Positions 21,994 through 29,549 of a DNA stretch of 36,588 bases are shown one piece after another; positions within the stretch are counted from its first letter, which is position 1; each line of letters starts with the position of its first letter. Below the pieces are notes generated by a model. The model was not told where the DNA came from, searched no databases, and saw only the letters and a program-made list of their open reading frames with translations. This DNA comes from M0108 sp044228695 (GTDB lineage: Bacteria; Pseudomonadota; Gammaproteobacteria; Chromatiales; Chromatiaceae): contig JBGAUK010000027.1 in assembly GCA_044228695.1 (NCBI GenBank), positions 1 to 36,588 on the forward strand. The letters are read 5' to 3'. The translations under genes were made by a program, and so were the position numbers.

Positions 21994-23121
21994 TTATGGA
22001 ATTCGGGACCAAACAACCCGGTTAACATAATCGACATGACTGAGTACGATTCGAAGAATTTTTTGTGATACCTTATCTGCTTGATAATCCTCCACCACCC
22101 TCATCAACACCCTAGATGAACGCTGTGCCACTACTACTCTGACAGCCTCCAGAACCCGCTCAGACCGGATTCCGCACAAGATGAGTGTACCTTCGTCCAT
22201 TCCCTCGGGACGCTCATGAGAATCCCTGATTGTGACCGCAGGCAAATTCAACAGGGAGGCTTCTTCCGTTATAGTTCCGCTGTCGGATAAGATGCAAAAT
22301 GCACCCATTTGCAGCTTGACATAATCAAAGAAACCAAAAGGTCTTAGGAAGCGGATCCGGGCATCCAGCTCATCGATCCCAAGGTTGTCCAGCCTTTGGC
22401 GAGTACGCGGATGGGTGGACACAATGATCGGGAATCCATACTCCCGCAATAACTCCCCCAGAGTACCTAATAAGTGGTTAAGATAGCCAGGCGTATCAAC
22501 ATTTTCTTCTCGATGAACACTCACTAGAAAGTATTGGCCAGCCTGGAGTTCAAGATCCATGAGAGCGTTAGAATCTTGAATTCTAGGCATATAGTATTCA
22601 AGCACTTCCTTCATATGTGAACCAGTCTTCATGATTCGTTCCGGAGCAATGCCCTCGGCGATCAAATAGCGCCGGGCATGTTCAGTCAATACCAGGTTGA
22701 TATCGCTAAGGTGATCCAGAATTTTGCGATTTAACTCCTCGGGAACTCGTTCATCAAAGGATCTGTTGCCGGCTTCCATATGAAATATGGGTATCTTTCG
22801 TCGCTTTGCAGGAATGACCGATAGGCAGGAATTGGTATCTCCATATAAAAGCAAGGCATCGGGCATTTCGACCTCCATGATATGATCGGCTTTCTCGATA
22901 ACTCGAGCGATGGTCTGGGCTGGATTGTTTCCGGAAGCGGCCAGGAAATGATCTGGCCTGCGTATACCCAGATCATCGAAAAACACCTGATTTAATTCAT
23001 AGTCGTAGTTCTGTCCGGTATGCACCAATATGTGGTGAGTGTGAGCATCAAACTCAGGTATCACCCGTGACATCTTAATGAGTTCCGGTCTCGTACCAAC
23101 AATCGTCATTACTTTAAGCAC
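21994..23121 (-). CDS. UDP-sugar 2-epimerase, FnlC/WbjD/CapG-like
   Basis: A 375-residue WecB-superfamily epimerase. The sequence KVMTIVGTRPELIKMSRVI, HTGQNYDYELNQVFFDDLGI and the RSFDERVPEELNRKILDHLSD segment are the hallmarks of the FnlC/WbjD/WbvD branch, which epimerises C2 of UDP-2-acetamido-2,6-dideoxy-hexoses to give UDP-L-FucNAc or UDP-L-QuiNAc, rather than of WecB itself. Catalytic-region residues HREENVD and SDSGTITEEA are present. GTG start at 23121 follows AGGAG with a 7-base spacer. Together with the RmlD-like reductase upstream it points to the L-QuiNAc or L-FucNAc branch. Confidence 0.85.
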   Translation of the reverse strand: MLKVMTIVGTRPELIKMSRVIPEFDAHTHHILVHTGQNYDYELNQVFFDDLGIRRPDHFLAASGNNPAQTIARVIEKADHIMEVEMPDALLLYGDTNSCLSVIPAKRRKIPIFHMEAGNRSFDERVPEELNRKILDHLSDINLVLTEHARRYLIAEGIAPERIMKTGSHMKEVLEYYMPRIQDSNALMDLELQAGQYFLVSVHREENVDTPGYLNHLLGTLGELLREYGFPIIVSTHPRTRQRLDNLGIDELDARIRFLRPFGFFDYVKLQMGAFCILSDSGTITEEASLLNLPAVTIRDSHERPEGMDEGTLILCGIRSERVLEAVRVVVAQRSSRVLMRVVEDYQADKVSQKILRIVLSHVDYVNRVVWSRIP

Positions 23122-23221
23122 AAAGTTGCTCCTGGATACAACTGGTTGTTAACAATGATGCGCCCCAATGAAGCCCATGATTCAATATTATGAGAAATTC
23201 TATCAATCCACATGATTTTAG

Positions 23222-24076
23222 TCAGCGAAACGCATGCATTAACTGAATCATGGCTGACCACTCTGGCGCCACATACCCTGTAGCTTCATAAAATCGAGTC
23301 GCGTCCAAGGAGCGATTAATTACCAGCTTCTCCGACGGTAATATTTCTATATCTTTAGCGTAAGCCGCCGCGACCATTTTGAGCAACCTATATTTATCGA
23401 TAGGCTGTGCGGCCAAATGATATAAGCCCCGCAAATTCGACCTCGGCAGTACATGATTTCGCACCACGCGCGAGATTTCTAGACTAGTCAAACCGGAAAA
23501 GATGGCTTGGGTGTAACCCTCAACAGGTCCCTTCTGAGCCAGAAACCAACTTATCAATCCATGTTTGTTAGCTAACTCATGGCCAATGAACGAGGTTCTT
23601 AAGGTGATGGCATGGGGATAGTCAACCTCCCCCAGGAATTTGCTCCGGCTATAAATATCCATACCATCGGGAATGTCTGTCTCCAGATAATTTCCCCTGG
23701 AACCCGAAAATACGCAATCGGTGCTGAAATGCACCAGCCTTGCACCGACCGCATCACACATTTCAGCCAATCGATGCGGAAGCAGGGCATTCATCCACAT
23801 GGCCTGAAGAGGATTGTGTGTGGCAAGCAACTGCTTGACCAAACCTACACAGTTTATTACCACATCTGGCCGTTCGCGGGTGATAAGTCGAATCAGTGGC
23901 TCTTCTTTCTCGAGGCTAATTTCCGGAATAATATCAGGATGGAGGTTTTCGGTGAAAAATTGACGTGCGCCAGGGTCTCTCAATGTTCCCAGAACTCTCA
24001 AACCAGCCACATTGGAGAGTAGACGAAACATGGCATTGCCCAAAAGTCCCGTGATGCCCAGAACGATGACTCTCAT
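23222..24076 (-). CDS. RmlD-like SDR sugar nucleotide reductase
   Basis: A 284-residue RmlD/dTDP-4-dehydrorhamnose-reductase-family protein. It begins RVIVLGITGLLGNAMFRLL (GxxGxxG), has DVVINCVG, LVHFSTDCVFSG and the catalytic YSRSKFLGE (YxxxK). In V. cholerae the RmlD-like WbvR acts with a WbjD-like epimerase to make UDP-L-QuiNAc, and this pair looks similar, so the true substrate is more likely a UDP-4-keto-6-deoxy-HexNAc than dTDP-keto-rhamnose. No rmlABC genes accompany it. It is 35 bases after the upstream glycosyltransferase and 100 bases before the epimerase. Confidence 0.82.
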   Translation of the reverse strand: MRVIVLGITGLLGNAMFRLLSNVAGLRVLGTLRDPGARQFFTENLHPDIIPEISLEKEEPLIRLITRERPDVVINCVGLVKQLLATHNPLQAMWMNALLPHRLAEMCDAVGARLVHFSTDCVFSGSRGNYLETDIPDGMDIYSRSKFLGEVDYPHAITLRTSFIGHELANKHGLISWFLAQKGPVEGYTQAIFSGLTSLEISRVVRNHVLPRSNLRGLYHLAAQPIDKYRLLKMVAAAYAKDIEILPSEKLVINRSLDATRFYEATGYVAPEWSAMIQLMHAFR

Positions 24077-24111
24077 CTGCGTCTTTTATATTACTGGAAT
24101 TCAAAAATTAA

Positions 24112-25338
24112 TCAGTCAGAATATTTCATTGTAGGAATTTCAAGCAATTGGGATAAGCGATCATGCAATACCTCCATGTCAAACTCTTGCACATACGCCT
24201 GTTCAGTAACCCTTGCGAATTTTGCGTAAAAAGCAGTATTTGTGAATTTTACTAGGCTTGCCTGGATATCGCTGGTTGACAGCGAATGACAGCAGACACC
24301 TATAGGATATCGATTAAAAAAGCTTGTTACCGATGATTCGTCCGGACCATGATAAAAAACCGGGATGCCTGCGGCCACATAGGCCGATAACTTACTTGGG
24401 AATGACAAACGGGTGGCTATTCGATACCGCTCATCGAACCAGTATGGAAGGTATGCGACATCAACCTTTGCCAGGACTCGAACAGCCTCCTCTTGACTTA
24501 ACCAACCAAGATATTGAATGGGCATTGCCTCCGTAATGCCTTGCGGCCTTCTTCCGGTCAAACATACCAGTGAAACATTAATCTCTCCAATTTTCCAGCC
24601 ATGCTCAGACAAAGCTGAAAGCAGGGATTCCCATTCCCGGCAAGCATACAAGCTACCAGCAAATCCAATCACCATCTTTGTTTCATTATGGAGTTGCAAA
24701 CGAGGCTTAATTTTAAGGCTCTTGTGGACGCCATGTCTCATCACCACGGCACGGGTCTGATATTTACCATGGTACTCTCTGCCCATACTTTCGGACATGA
24801 CCCCACATCTGGGTGATATCATCATGATCTTTTCAAACTCTCGCATCAAGCACCGACCAATCCAAGGTCGCACGCCCAAATTCCTTATCAGATACTCGGG
24901 TGGGTCAAAAACCGTTACGATAATCTCAGATTTTATTTTCCGTGCGACTAGCCGCCCAATTTTACAAAGCAAGGGATGATTAAGAATTACCCAAACCTTA
25001 TCGACGGCATAACACCGGGCAAAGCAGATAATCTCCTCCACGATTTTAGGTATTTTTGATCTTGAGCAATCCCGCCAGGCTCTTAACTGCGCCAAACAAA
25101 TGGATTTGTTTTCGAATTCCGGCATCGGCAACAGGACTGGCATAGCCGCGAAGGAGATAGGTAGCCATTCCATGCCATGAGCTATTCGGAATCGCTGCGG
25201 CGAGGTGACGGCAAATGAACAGATGCTATCACGCAATAAGGCATTGCACAGATTGCGGAGATAGTGGCCCCCAGCACTCTGCTCACCAGGGGGTGACGCG
25301 GTCAGCAAAAGGATATTTGATTTGACGGAGGCGCTCAA
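24112..25338 (-). CDS. glycosyltransferase (GT-B fold)
   Basis: A 408-residue glycosyltransferase, first gene of the polysaccharide block. The N-terminal start ILLLTASPPGEQSAGGHYLRNL and the domain change at MVIGFAGSLYACREWESLL are typical of GT4-like enzymes; the donor region reads VAYLPYWFDERYRIATRLSFPSK then LSAYVAAGIPVFYHGP. The start is TTG at 25338, with GGAG eight bases upstream. The gene is AT-rich and Cys/Ile-rich compared with the neighbours, again suggesting horizontal transfer. Its exact sugar is unknown. Confidence 0.8.
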   Translation of the reverse strand: MSASVKSNILLLTASPPGEQSAGGHYLRNLCNALLRDSICSFAVTSPQRFRIAHGMEWLPISFAAMPVLLPMPEFENKSICLAQLRAWRDCSRSKIPKIVEEIICFARCYAVDKVWVILNHPLLCKIGRLVARKIKSEIIVTVFDPPEYLIRNLGVRPWIGRCLMREFEKIMMISPRCGVMSESMGREYHGKYQTRAVVMRHGVHKSLKIKPRLQLHNETKMVIGFAGSLYACREWESLLSALSEHGWKIGEINVSLVCLTGRRPQGITEAMPIQYLGWLSQEEAVRVLAKVDVAYLPYWFDERYRIATRLSFPSKLSAYVAAGIPVFYHGPDESSVTSFFNRYPIGVCCHSLSTSDIQASLVKFTNTAFYAKFARVTEQAYVQEFDMEVLHDRLSQLLEIPTMKYSD

Positions 25339-25492
25339 ATCCAGTTCTCCATATATTCATAAATACAAGCTGGGCTAATGGCATTCGGCACAAACACCAG
25401 GTTTTCCGACCCGCCATGGCCAGAAATGTCCTGTCCCATGCTAGGAATTCCTGGCGGCTGTGCGGCACTTTGACCTGGTCCCTCTCGATGAC

Positions 25493-26405
25493 TCACCCCT
25501 CCCTCCGCCCGTCATTGACCAACCGGGCGGGTATCCGGAGCACCAGGATGGCCCCTAGGACGAGGGCCATGATCAGTAGGGGCATGCCGGCCTCGGCACT
25601 CTGGGTGGCATCCCGCAGCCAACCGACGGCCACCGGGCCGAGAAAGCCCGCCAGATTGCCGAGCGCATTCATCAGGGCAATACCCGCGGCGGGGGCGGTG
25701 CCGCTCAGCAGGGCGGCCGGTAGGCTCCAGAAGGCGGGCAAGGCGCTCATGATCCCCATGGTGGCCAGGCTCAAGGCGGCCAGCGAGAGCCAGGGGTTAG
25801 TGGCCCAGAGTACGCTCAAGCCAAGGCCCAGGGCGCCGGCCAGGACAGGAAGGGCCAGGGCCCAGCGCCGTTCGCCCCGGCGATCCGCCGCCTTGCCGAC
25901 CAAAACCATGGTAGGTACCGCCAGGGCATACAGGATGGCACTCAGCAAGCCGATCATGAGCGGGTCCGAGGTTCCACTATCGCGTTGCAGGGTGGGCAGC
26001 CAAAAGCCAAGGCCATAGAGGCCCATCACCAAACAGAAGTCAGCGCAGGAGGTAAAACATCTCCGCCGTCGCCACCCACATCATGGCCAGGGAGACGAGG
26101 CCCCAGGTCATCATGATGCGGGCAATCCAGCGCCGGGCCGCGACCTTGTGCAGGATGACGTTGCTGGGCACCTCGAAGAGAAAGTAGCCGATGAAGAAGA
26201 TGCCCGCGCCCAGGCCATAGACCGCCTCGCTGAACCCCAGATCCGCGCTCATTTGCAACTTGGCGAAGCCGATGTTGATGCGATCCAGCAGGATGTAGCA
26301 TATGCCCAGGAGGGGCAGCAGCCGCCAGGCGACCTTACGGTAGGCAGCGTTGGCGAGGGTGGACGAAGTCGAGTCTGGGTTGGCGTCCAAGAGAGGGTTA
26401 TTCAA
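25493..26405 (-). pseudogene. MFS transporter of the ACS type, internally deleted
   Basis: Two adjacent minus-strand frames are the ends of one anion:cation-symporter-type MFS permease. The first (26405-26040) covers TM1-3 with LDRINIGFAKLQMSADLGFSE and FEVPSNVILHKVAARRWIARIMMTWG and stops right after AEMFYLLR. The second (26032-25493) resumes at CLVMGLYGLGFWLP, which in intact relatives lies about 125 residues further on. The central region (TM4 to about TM7) is missing and the frame is broken at the junction, near 26036. TM1 also looks two residues short (CYILLDR where relatives have an extra pair before LDR). The gene cannot make a working transporter. Confidence 0.8.
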
Positions 26406-26541
26406 GCAGAATCCTCGGGATATTCAAACAACCGGGTTATCGGTGGCCCGGGCCGGGTGACCGGCTGGGTTGCCTTGGGCATCTCAATGCCCGATCATGC
26501 CCCTGCGCCTATTTCTCGCCAGCCGCCAGGGTGAAATCAAC

Positions 26542-27627
26542 ATGATCCGGGTCGAACATCTTTCCAAGCGTTTTGGCGATCTGGAAGTCCTCAAGGATAT
26601 CAATGTCGAGATCGACCAGGGCGAGGTAATCTCCATCATCGGTCCCTCGGGCACCGGCAAAAGCACCTTTCTGCGTTGTCTGAATCTGCTCGACCAGCCC
26701 TCGGGCGGCCACATCGAGATCGACGGCCAGGACATTCTCGCCCCCGGCGCCAAGGTGCCGGCCCTGCGCCGGCGCATGGGCATGGTCTTTCAATCCTTCA
26801 ACCTCTTTCCCCACCTGACCGCCCTGGAGAATCTCACCATCGGCCCGGTCCGCCTGCTCGGCAAGCCGGCGGCGGAAGCCATATCAAGCGGCATGGAGTT
26901 GCTGCGCATGGTGGGCCTGGCGGAAAAGGCCCACAGCTTTCCCGAGGAACTCTCCGGTGGCCAGAAACAGCGCGTGGCCATCGCCCGCTGTTTGTCCATG
27001 GGGCCGGAGATCATCCTTTTCGACGAGCCTACCTCGGCCCTGGACCCTACCATGGTCAGCGAGGTCCTGGCGGTGATCCGCCGTCTGGCCAAGCAGGGCA
27101 TGACCATGGCCATCGTCACCCACGAGATGGAATTCGCCCGTGACGTCTCCACCCGGGTCTTTTACATGGACGAGGGCCTGATCTATGAACAAGGCCCCCC
27201 CGCGCAGATCTTCGGCCACCCCCAGCGGGAGCGCACCCGCGACTTTATCGGCAAGGTCCGCAGCCTGGCCTGGCGAGTGGAGAGCGTGGATTACGACCTC
27301 TACGCCCTGGTCGGCAAGATTGAAGGCTTCTGCGAAAAGCACCTGATCCCGCACCGCAGCGCCCACGCGGCGCAACTCTTGTCGGAGGAGCTCCTCGGCA
27401 TCCTCCTGACTGGTCCCGGACCCCACGGCATCGACCTGGTGCTGGCCTATTCCGAAAAGTTGCGCAGCCTGGAGTTACGGCTGGACAGCGTCGGCCCCCC
27501 CGGCAACCCCCTCGAAACCGCCGATCTCCCCGACGATCTCGCCCTCGCCATCATCCGCAACTATGCCGAGGACATCGCCTACGAACGGGTCGATGACCGC
27601 AACCGGCTGCGGATGCGGGTTAAATAA
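26542..27627 (+). CDS. polar amino acid ABC-type ATPase with C-terminal RsbW-like domain
   Basis: Residues 1-240 are a standard GlnQ/HisP-family ATPase: Walker A GPSGTGKS (34-41), Q-loop, signature LSGGQ (137-141), Walker B IILFDEP (157-163) and the switch VTHE. It should energise uptake of an amino acid, yet no permease or binding protein gene is adjacent. Residues 246-361 are an extra domain whose pattern (SEELLG, LELRLDSVGPPGNP, DDLALAIIRNYAEDIAYERVDDRNRLRMRVK) resembles the GHKL fold of anti-sigma kinases such as RsbW. The usual ATP-binding Asn is replaced (SEELLG), so it may bind a partner and not ATP. ATG 26542 has AGGGTGA upstream; the longer open frame is not used. Confidence 0.85.
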   Translation: MIRVEHLSKRFGDLEVLKDINVEIDQGEVISIIGPSGTGKSTFLRCLNLLDQPSGGHIEIDGQDILAPGAKVPALRRRMGMVFQSFNLFPHLTALENLTIGPVRLLGKPAAEAISSGMELLRMVGLAEKAHSFPEELSGGQKQRVAIARCLSMGPEIILFDEPTSALDPTMVSEVLAVIRRLAKQGMTMAIVTHEMEFARDVSTRVFYMDEGLIYEQGPPAQIFGHPQRERTRDFIGKVRSLAWRVESVDYDLYALVGKIEGFCEKHLIPHRSAHAAQLLSEELLGILLTGPGPHGIDLVLAYSEKLRSLELRLDSVGPPGNPLETADLPDDLALAIIRNYAEDIAYERVDDRNRLRMRVK

Positions 27628-27698
27628 CATACTCACCTAACCCGACTTAGATGCTGTGAATTCTTGGCGCTGATACGGCAATACAGGAAAGTGGCTTT

Positions 27699-28022
27699 AT
27701 GAAAGCGACACTCGACATCCCCGACGATCTGTACCGCCGCGTCAAGGCGCGTAGCGCCATCGAAGGCCGTCCCGTGCGAGCCGTGGCCATGGAGCTTTTT
27801 GAATGTTGGGTCGAGTCTCCGCCGCAGCCCTCTCCAACGTCCTCGCCCCCCGCCGTTGGCGCCGAACGCCAGCCGACTCGTTTCGACAACGCCGCCTGGC
27901 TGGACATCGCGAAACGCTACCTCAAACCTGGCATGAGTCATGACCTGGACGAGATCCGCGAAGCCATCGCCAAGGGTTGGGCGACGGAGGTCGCCCCCAA
28001 GTTGAATCCTTGCCACCGCTGA
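27699..28022 (+). CDS. ribbon-helix-helix antitoxin-like protein
   Basis: A 107-residue protein. Its N-terminus MKATLDIPDDLYRRVKARSAIEGRPVRAV looks like the DNA-binding arm and helix of a VapB/CopG-type antitoxin. The middle is Pro/Ser-rich and the C-terminus has PGMSHDLDEIREAIAKGW, a likely toxin-binding helix. AGGAAAG precedes the ATG. No VapC, PIN or other toxin frame follows; the next 134 bases to arsM contain no gene on either strand. It is therefore an orphan, or a retained remnant of a toxin-antitoxin pair. Confidence 0.65.
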   Translation: MKATLDIPDDLYRRVKARSAIEGRPVRAVAMELFECWVESPPQPSPTSSPPAVGAERQPTRFDNAAWLDIAKRYLKPGMSHDLDEIREAIAKGWATEVAPKLNPCHR

Positions 28023-28156
28023 CCCGGGATTCGTGGATCGTCTCATCCATGGTGCGGCTTAGGGCGCGGGACAGACCCTGGTGACGTTCTAAAAGGCCGC
28101 CCGCAAGCTGCGCCCGGCTTCGCCTTTATAACCCCTCGGAGGATCTAGCAATACCG

Positions 28157-28993
28157 ATGACCAAAACCACTCATAACAGCCTCGCCACAGGGGCGCGAGC
28201 CGCGGACGCCATCCGTAGCCAGGTGCGCGAAGACTATGCCCGCGTGGCTCAGGGCGGCGGGGCGGGCGGCTGTTGTGGCCCCGCCCCTTCCTGTTGCGGC
28301 GATGCCCCGGAGCTAAACATCCAGACCCTGGTCTCCCTGCGCCTCGGCTACAGCCAGGTGGATCTGGACCTGATGCCGGACGGGGCCGACATGGGACTGG
28401 GTTGCGGCAACCCGAGCGCCATCGCGGCCCTGCGGCCGGGGGAGGTGGTGGCGGACCTGGGCGCGGGCGGCGGCATCGACGCCTTCCTGGCCGCCCGCGA
28501 GGTCGGCGCCAGAGGCCGCGTCATCGGGATCGATATGACGCCGGACATGGTCAGCAAGGCGCGACACCATGCTGAACGGGGCGGCTTCGCTAACGTGGAG
28601 TTCCGTCTCGGCGAGATCGAATACCTGCCGTTGGCGGATGTCTCGGTGGATGTCATCCTCTCTAACTGCGTCATCAACCTGTCGCCGGACAAGCCCCAGG
28701 TCTTTCGGGAGGCCTTCCGCGTCCTCAAGCCCGGTGGCCGGCTGGCCATCTCGGACGTGGTCGCCACCGCCGAGCTCCCCCCGGAATGGCGAGATGACCC
28801 CCAGCTGCATTCCGGCTGCATGGCCGGCGCGGCGCGGATCGAGGACCTGGAGACCATGCTCGCCACGGCGGGCTTCACCCGTATCGCCATCCAGCCCAAG
28901 GATCAGTCCCGGGAGTTCATCCGCGACTGGGCTCCCGGCCGGGGGGTGGAGGACTATCTGGTGGCGGCCACCATCGAGGCGGTCAAGCCCTGA
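28157..28993 (+). CDS. arsM: arsenite S-adenosylmethionine methyltransferase ArsM
   Basis: Methylates As(III) stepwise, using SAM, to volatile or excretable methylarsenicals. The 278 residues contain an N-terminal Cys-rich segment (Cys39, 40, 46, 47), the class-I SAM site VVADLGAGGGIDAFLAA, IGIDMTPDM and the As-binding Cys171 (SNCVINLSPDK) and Cys221 (HSGCMAGA), which match the two essential C-terminal Cys of ArsM. Cys83 (GLGCGNP) is the third. The ATG at 28157 has GGAGG 14 bases upstream, a long spacing. No arsR is next to it; ACR3 and an ArsP-like permease lie 4-8 kb away. Confidence 0.92.
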   Translation: MTKTTHNSLATGARAADAIRSQVREDYARVAQGGGAGGCCGPAPSCCGDAPELNIQTLVSLRLGYSQVDLDLMPDGADMGLGCGNPSAIAALRPGEVVADLGAGGGIDAFLAAREVGARGRVIGIDMTPDMVSKARHHAERGGFANVEFRLGEIEYLPLADVSVDVILSNCVINLSPDKPQVFREAFRVLKPGGRLAISDVVATAELPPEWRDDPQLHSGCMAGAARIEDLETMLATAGFTRIAIQPKDQSREFIRDWAPGRGVEDYLVAATIEAVKP

Positions 28994-29036
28994 TTCGGCG
29001 CCCCTGCTGACGGGGCTCGAAAGCGCCGTAAAACCA

Positions 29037-29065
29037 TCGACCAGCGCGTCCCCGTCCGTTAGAAT
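29037..29065 (+). promoter_or_regulatory. candidate promoter of the Mn riboswitch transcript
   Basis: TCGACC (29037-29042) and TAGAAT (29060-29065) have a 17-base spacer. Initiation would be near 29072, exactly where the riboswitch P1 stem begins. Confidence 0.5.
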
Positions 29066-29071
29066 GCGGGC

Positions 29072-29176
29072 GTCATTGGGGAGTAGCCGCTCTGCGTTTG
29101 TTAGAGGCTTACGTCAACATACTTGACCGGCAGGTCATGGCGTAGGCAGTTTCCTGGCTTGGCGAGACCTTTGACC
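29072..29176 (+). ncRNA. yybP-ykoY manganese riboswitch
   Basis: The family's signatures are present in order: GGGGAGTAGC (29078-29087) at the 5' side, the middle GTCAACATACTTG stretch (29113-29125) and the 3' closing GGCGAGACCTTTGACC (29161-29176). The P1 stem pairs GTCA (29072-29075) and GG with CC and TGAC near 29172-29175. The RNA senses Mn2+ between its two docked legs and turns on Mn exporters. Here it precedes genes for a DmeF-type exporter and a TMEM165/MneA-type exporter, the standard target type. Confidence 0.85.
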
Positions 29177-29212
29177 ATGACGCCTCCTTTTGGCCGGGGA
29201 GGCGTCATGGTC
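29173..29212 (+). terminator. riboswitch expression-platform hairpin
   Basis: A perfect 15-bp stem, GACCATGACGCCTCC (29173-29187) with GGAGGCGTCATGGTC (29198-29212), and a 10-base loop. Its first bases are the same GACC that closes P1 of the riboswitch, so the two structures exclude each other: Mn binding would favour P1 and weaken the hairpin. The following ATTTGTCT is a poor T tract, so it may act as a Rho-helped terminator. Confidence 0.6.
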
Positions 29213-29549
29213 ATTTGTCTCCAAGACCGGCCGAGGAAACTCCATGGCGCCGCTCCTCGTCTCCTCTCCCGGCATCCTCGCTGGCCCTGAAATCGGTAAC
29301 CCGATTTCGGCCCTGGCCGTTAACCTCAGGCCCACCGCCACTCGCCTCTCCCCTTCCCGGTTGCCGTCCTGGCTACCCCCTGGGAGGTTTCCCCTTTGGC
29401 GTCGCCCCCAAACCCGGGGTTCACCACCGCCAGCATCATGTAATTCATTACAAAATTATTTCAATCGGTTATCGCGGAATACCGGTACTGACGGGCAGAG
29501 CGACCTGGCCCGATGCTCGCGCGGCACCGGACGGGTAAGGAGAACGAGG
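29213..29549 (+). other. long leader between riboswitch and dmeF
   Basis: These 337 bases contain no supported gene. An 8-bp hairpin (GAAATCGG with CCGATTTC near 29290-29310) lies in the middle and an AT-rich patch (29436-29475) with a palindrome near the end. An ATG at 29244 is in frame with dmeF and has a weak AGGA, but the encoded low-complexity sequence is not like the family. Confidence 0.5.
29439..29452. promoter_or_regulatory. palindromic candidate operator upstream of dmeF
   Basis: TGTAAT and ATTACA flank a TC centre, a perfect 6-bp dyad within the only AT-rich patch of the leader and about 100 bases before the dmeF start. It might be a binding site for a metal-responsive repressor of a second, internal promoter. 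Confidence 0.3.

Noticed and set aside
25283..25468. A 61-codon minus-strand frame (GTG start) upstream of the glycosyltransferase
   Set aside because: It overlaps the glycosyltransferase start, has no ribosome binding site and no recognisable motif.
29244..29549. An N-terminal extension of DmeF from an ATG at 29244
   Set aside because: The added 102 residues are low-complexity, unlike the family, and a much better ribosome binding site precedes the ATG at 29550.
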